NCBI GenBank assembly: GCA_002341315.1
Contig: DDNV01000026.1
Location: 6,779 to 12,993 of the forward strand
Direction of reading: 5' to 3'
Length of the DNA stretch: 6,215 nt
Origin: Cellvibrionales bacterium UBA2511
Lineage (GTDB): Bacteria; Pseudomonadota; Gammaproteobacteria; Pseudomonadales; Porticoccaceae
Shown: one piece after another, positions 5,850 through 6,215 of the stretch
How positions within the stretch are numbered: the first letter of the stretch is position 1
Layout: every line of letters starts with the position of its first letter
Program-made: the position numbers and the translations under genes
Notes under the pieces: generated by a model
The model's database searches: none
Told to the model about the DNA's origin: nothing
What the model saw: the letters and a program-made list of their open reading frames with translations, nothing else

Positions 5850-6215
5850 ATGAAAAAGTTGGCGGGAAAAGTGGCGCTGGTGACCGGTGCCGGTCGCGGC
5901 ATAGGTCGTGAAATAGCATTGAAGTTGGCCAGTGAAGGTGCTCGACTGGTGATCAATGATCTGGATGCCGAACCGCTTGAAAAGTTGGTCAGTGACATTC
6001 AGGGGGTGGGCTCCGAAGCGGTGGTCTGTGCCGGCAGTGTCACGGCAGAAGATTTTGGTGTGCGGTTTGTGAAAACAGCGGTGGATGCGTTTGATGACCT
6101 GGACATCATTATCAACAATGCCGGGTACACTTGGGATAATGTGATTCAGAAAATTGACGACGAGCAGTGGTATGCCATGCTGGATGTGCATATGACGGCT
6201 CCCTACCGTATCCTC
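5850..6215 (+). CDS. SDR-family NAD(P)-dependent oxidoreductase, FabG-like (3' truncated by window)
   Basis: The first 122 residues of a classical short-chain dehydrogenase/reductase are present and the frame is open to the window end. The Rossmann fold is clear: GKVALVTGAGRGIG has the cofactor motif TGxxxGIG at residues 12-19, and NNAG at 89-92 is the structural motif after strand 4. Asp37 at the end of strand 2 (VINDLD) suggests a preference for NAD(H). The catalytic Ser and YxxxK lie beyond the window. Annotation pipelines often call such proteins 3-oxoacyl-ACP reductase, but the true substrate is not evident. The ATG at 5850 is supported by GGAAG at 5838-5842 with seven bases of spacing. 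It is transcribed away from gabD, so a shared regulator is possible. Confidence 0.92.
   Translation, partial: MKKLAGKVALVTGAGRGIGREIALKLASEGARLVINDLDAEPLEKLVSDIQGVGSEAVVCAGSVTAEDFGVRFVKTAVDAFDDLDIIINNAGYTWDNVIQKIDDEQWYAMLDVHMTAPYRIL

Noticed and set aside
5817..6191. 124-codon - strand frame opposite the SDR gene
   Set aside because: It is antisense to a clear Rossmann-fold gene with its own ribosome-binding site, and has no recognisable motif.

Overview
The window looks like an ordinary chromosomal segment of a gammaproteobacterium. RlmJ, YbfF, GabD and the Blc-type lipocalin all resemble, by recall, their Escherichia coli counterparts over their full length. A free-living marine or aquatic lineage outside the Enterobacterales would fit, but that is inference. 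No mobile element, CRISPR array, tRNA or rRNA was seen.

Left part, + strand: the last 24 codons of an unrecognised gene (1-75) are followed at once by an intrinsic terminator. A 248-bp non-coding leader (76-323) follows, carrying a heptamer repeated three times at 84- and 42-bp spacing and several inverted repeats. Then come a transglutaminase-like cysteine protease-fold protein (324-1181) and, 33 bp on, a Blc-type outer-membrane lipoprotein lipocalin (1215-1760). These two probably share a transcript.

Middle: 1832-2448 is a decayed Na+/H+ antiporter gene (nhaA). It lost about 165 codons near the 5' end and about 30 codons near the 3' end, and has two single-base shifts in homopolymer runs. 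The aspartate pair and the lysine needed for transport lie in the lost parts. Its 3' end overlaps tail to tail with rlmJ.

Right part, - strand, read from right to left: gabD (succinate-semialdehyde dehydrogenase), ybfF (alpha/beta-hydrolase esterase) and rlmJ (23S rRNA m6A2030 methyltransferase) lie in one direction with gaps of 66 and 75 bp and no clear terminator between them, so they may be co-transcribed. A 207-bp divergent intergenic region (5643-5849) separates gabD from an SDR oxidoreductase on the + strand, which runs off the window at 6215.

No new multi-gene system is visible. The points most worth a second look are the multi-lesion nhaA remnant, the RlmJ C-terminal tail that is read antisense to it, and the repeat-rich leader before the transglutaminase gene.
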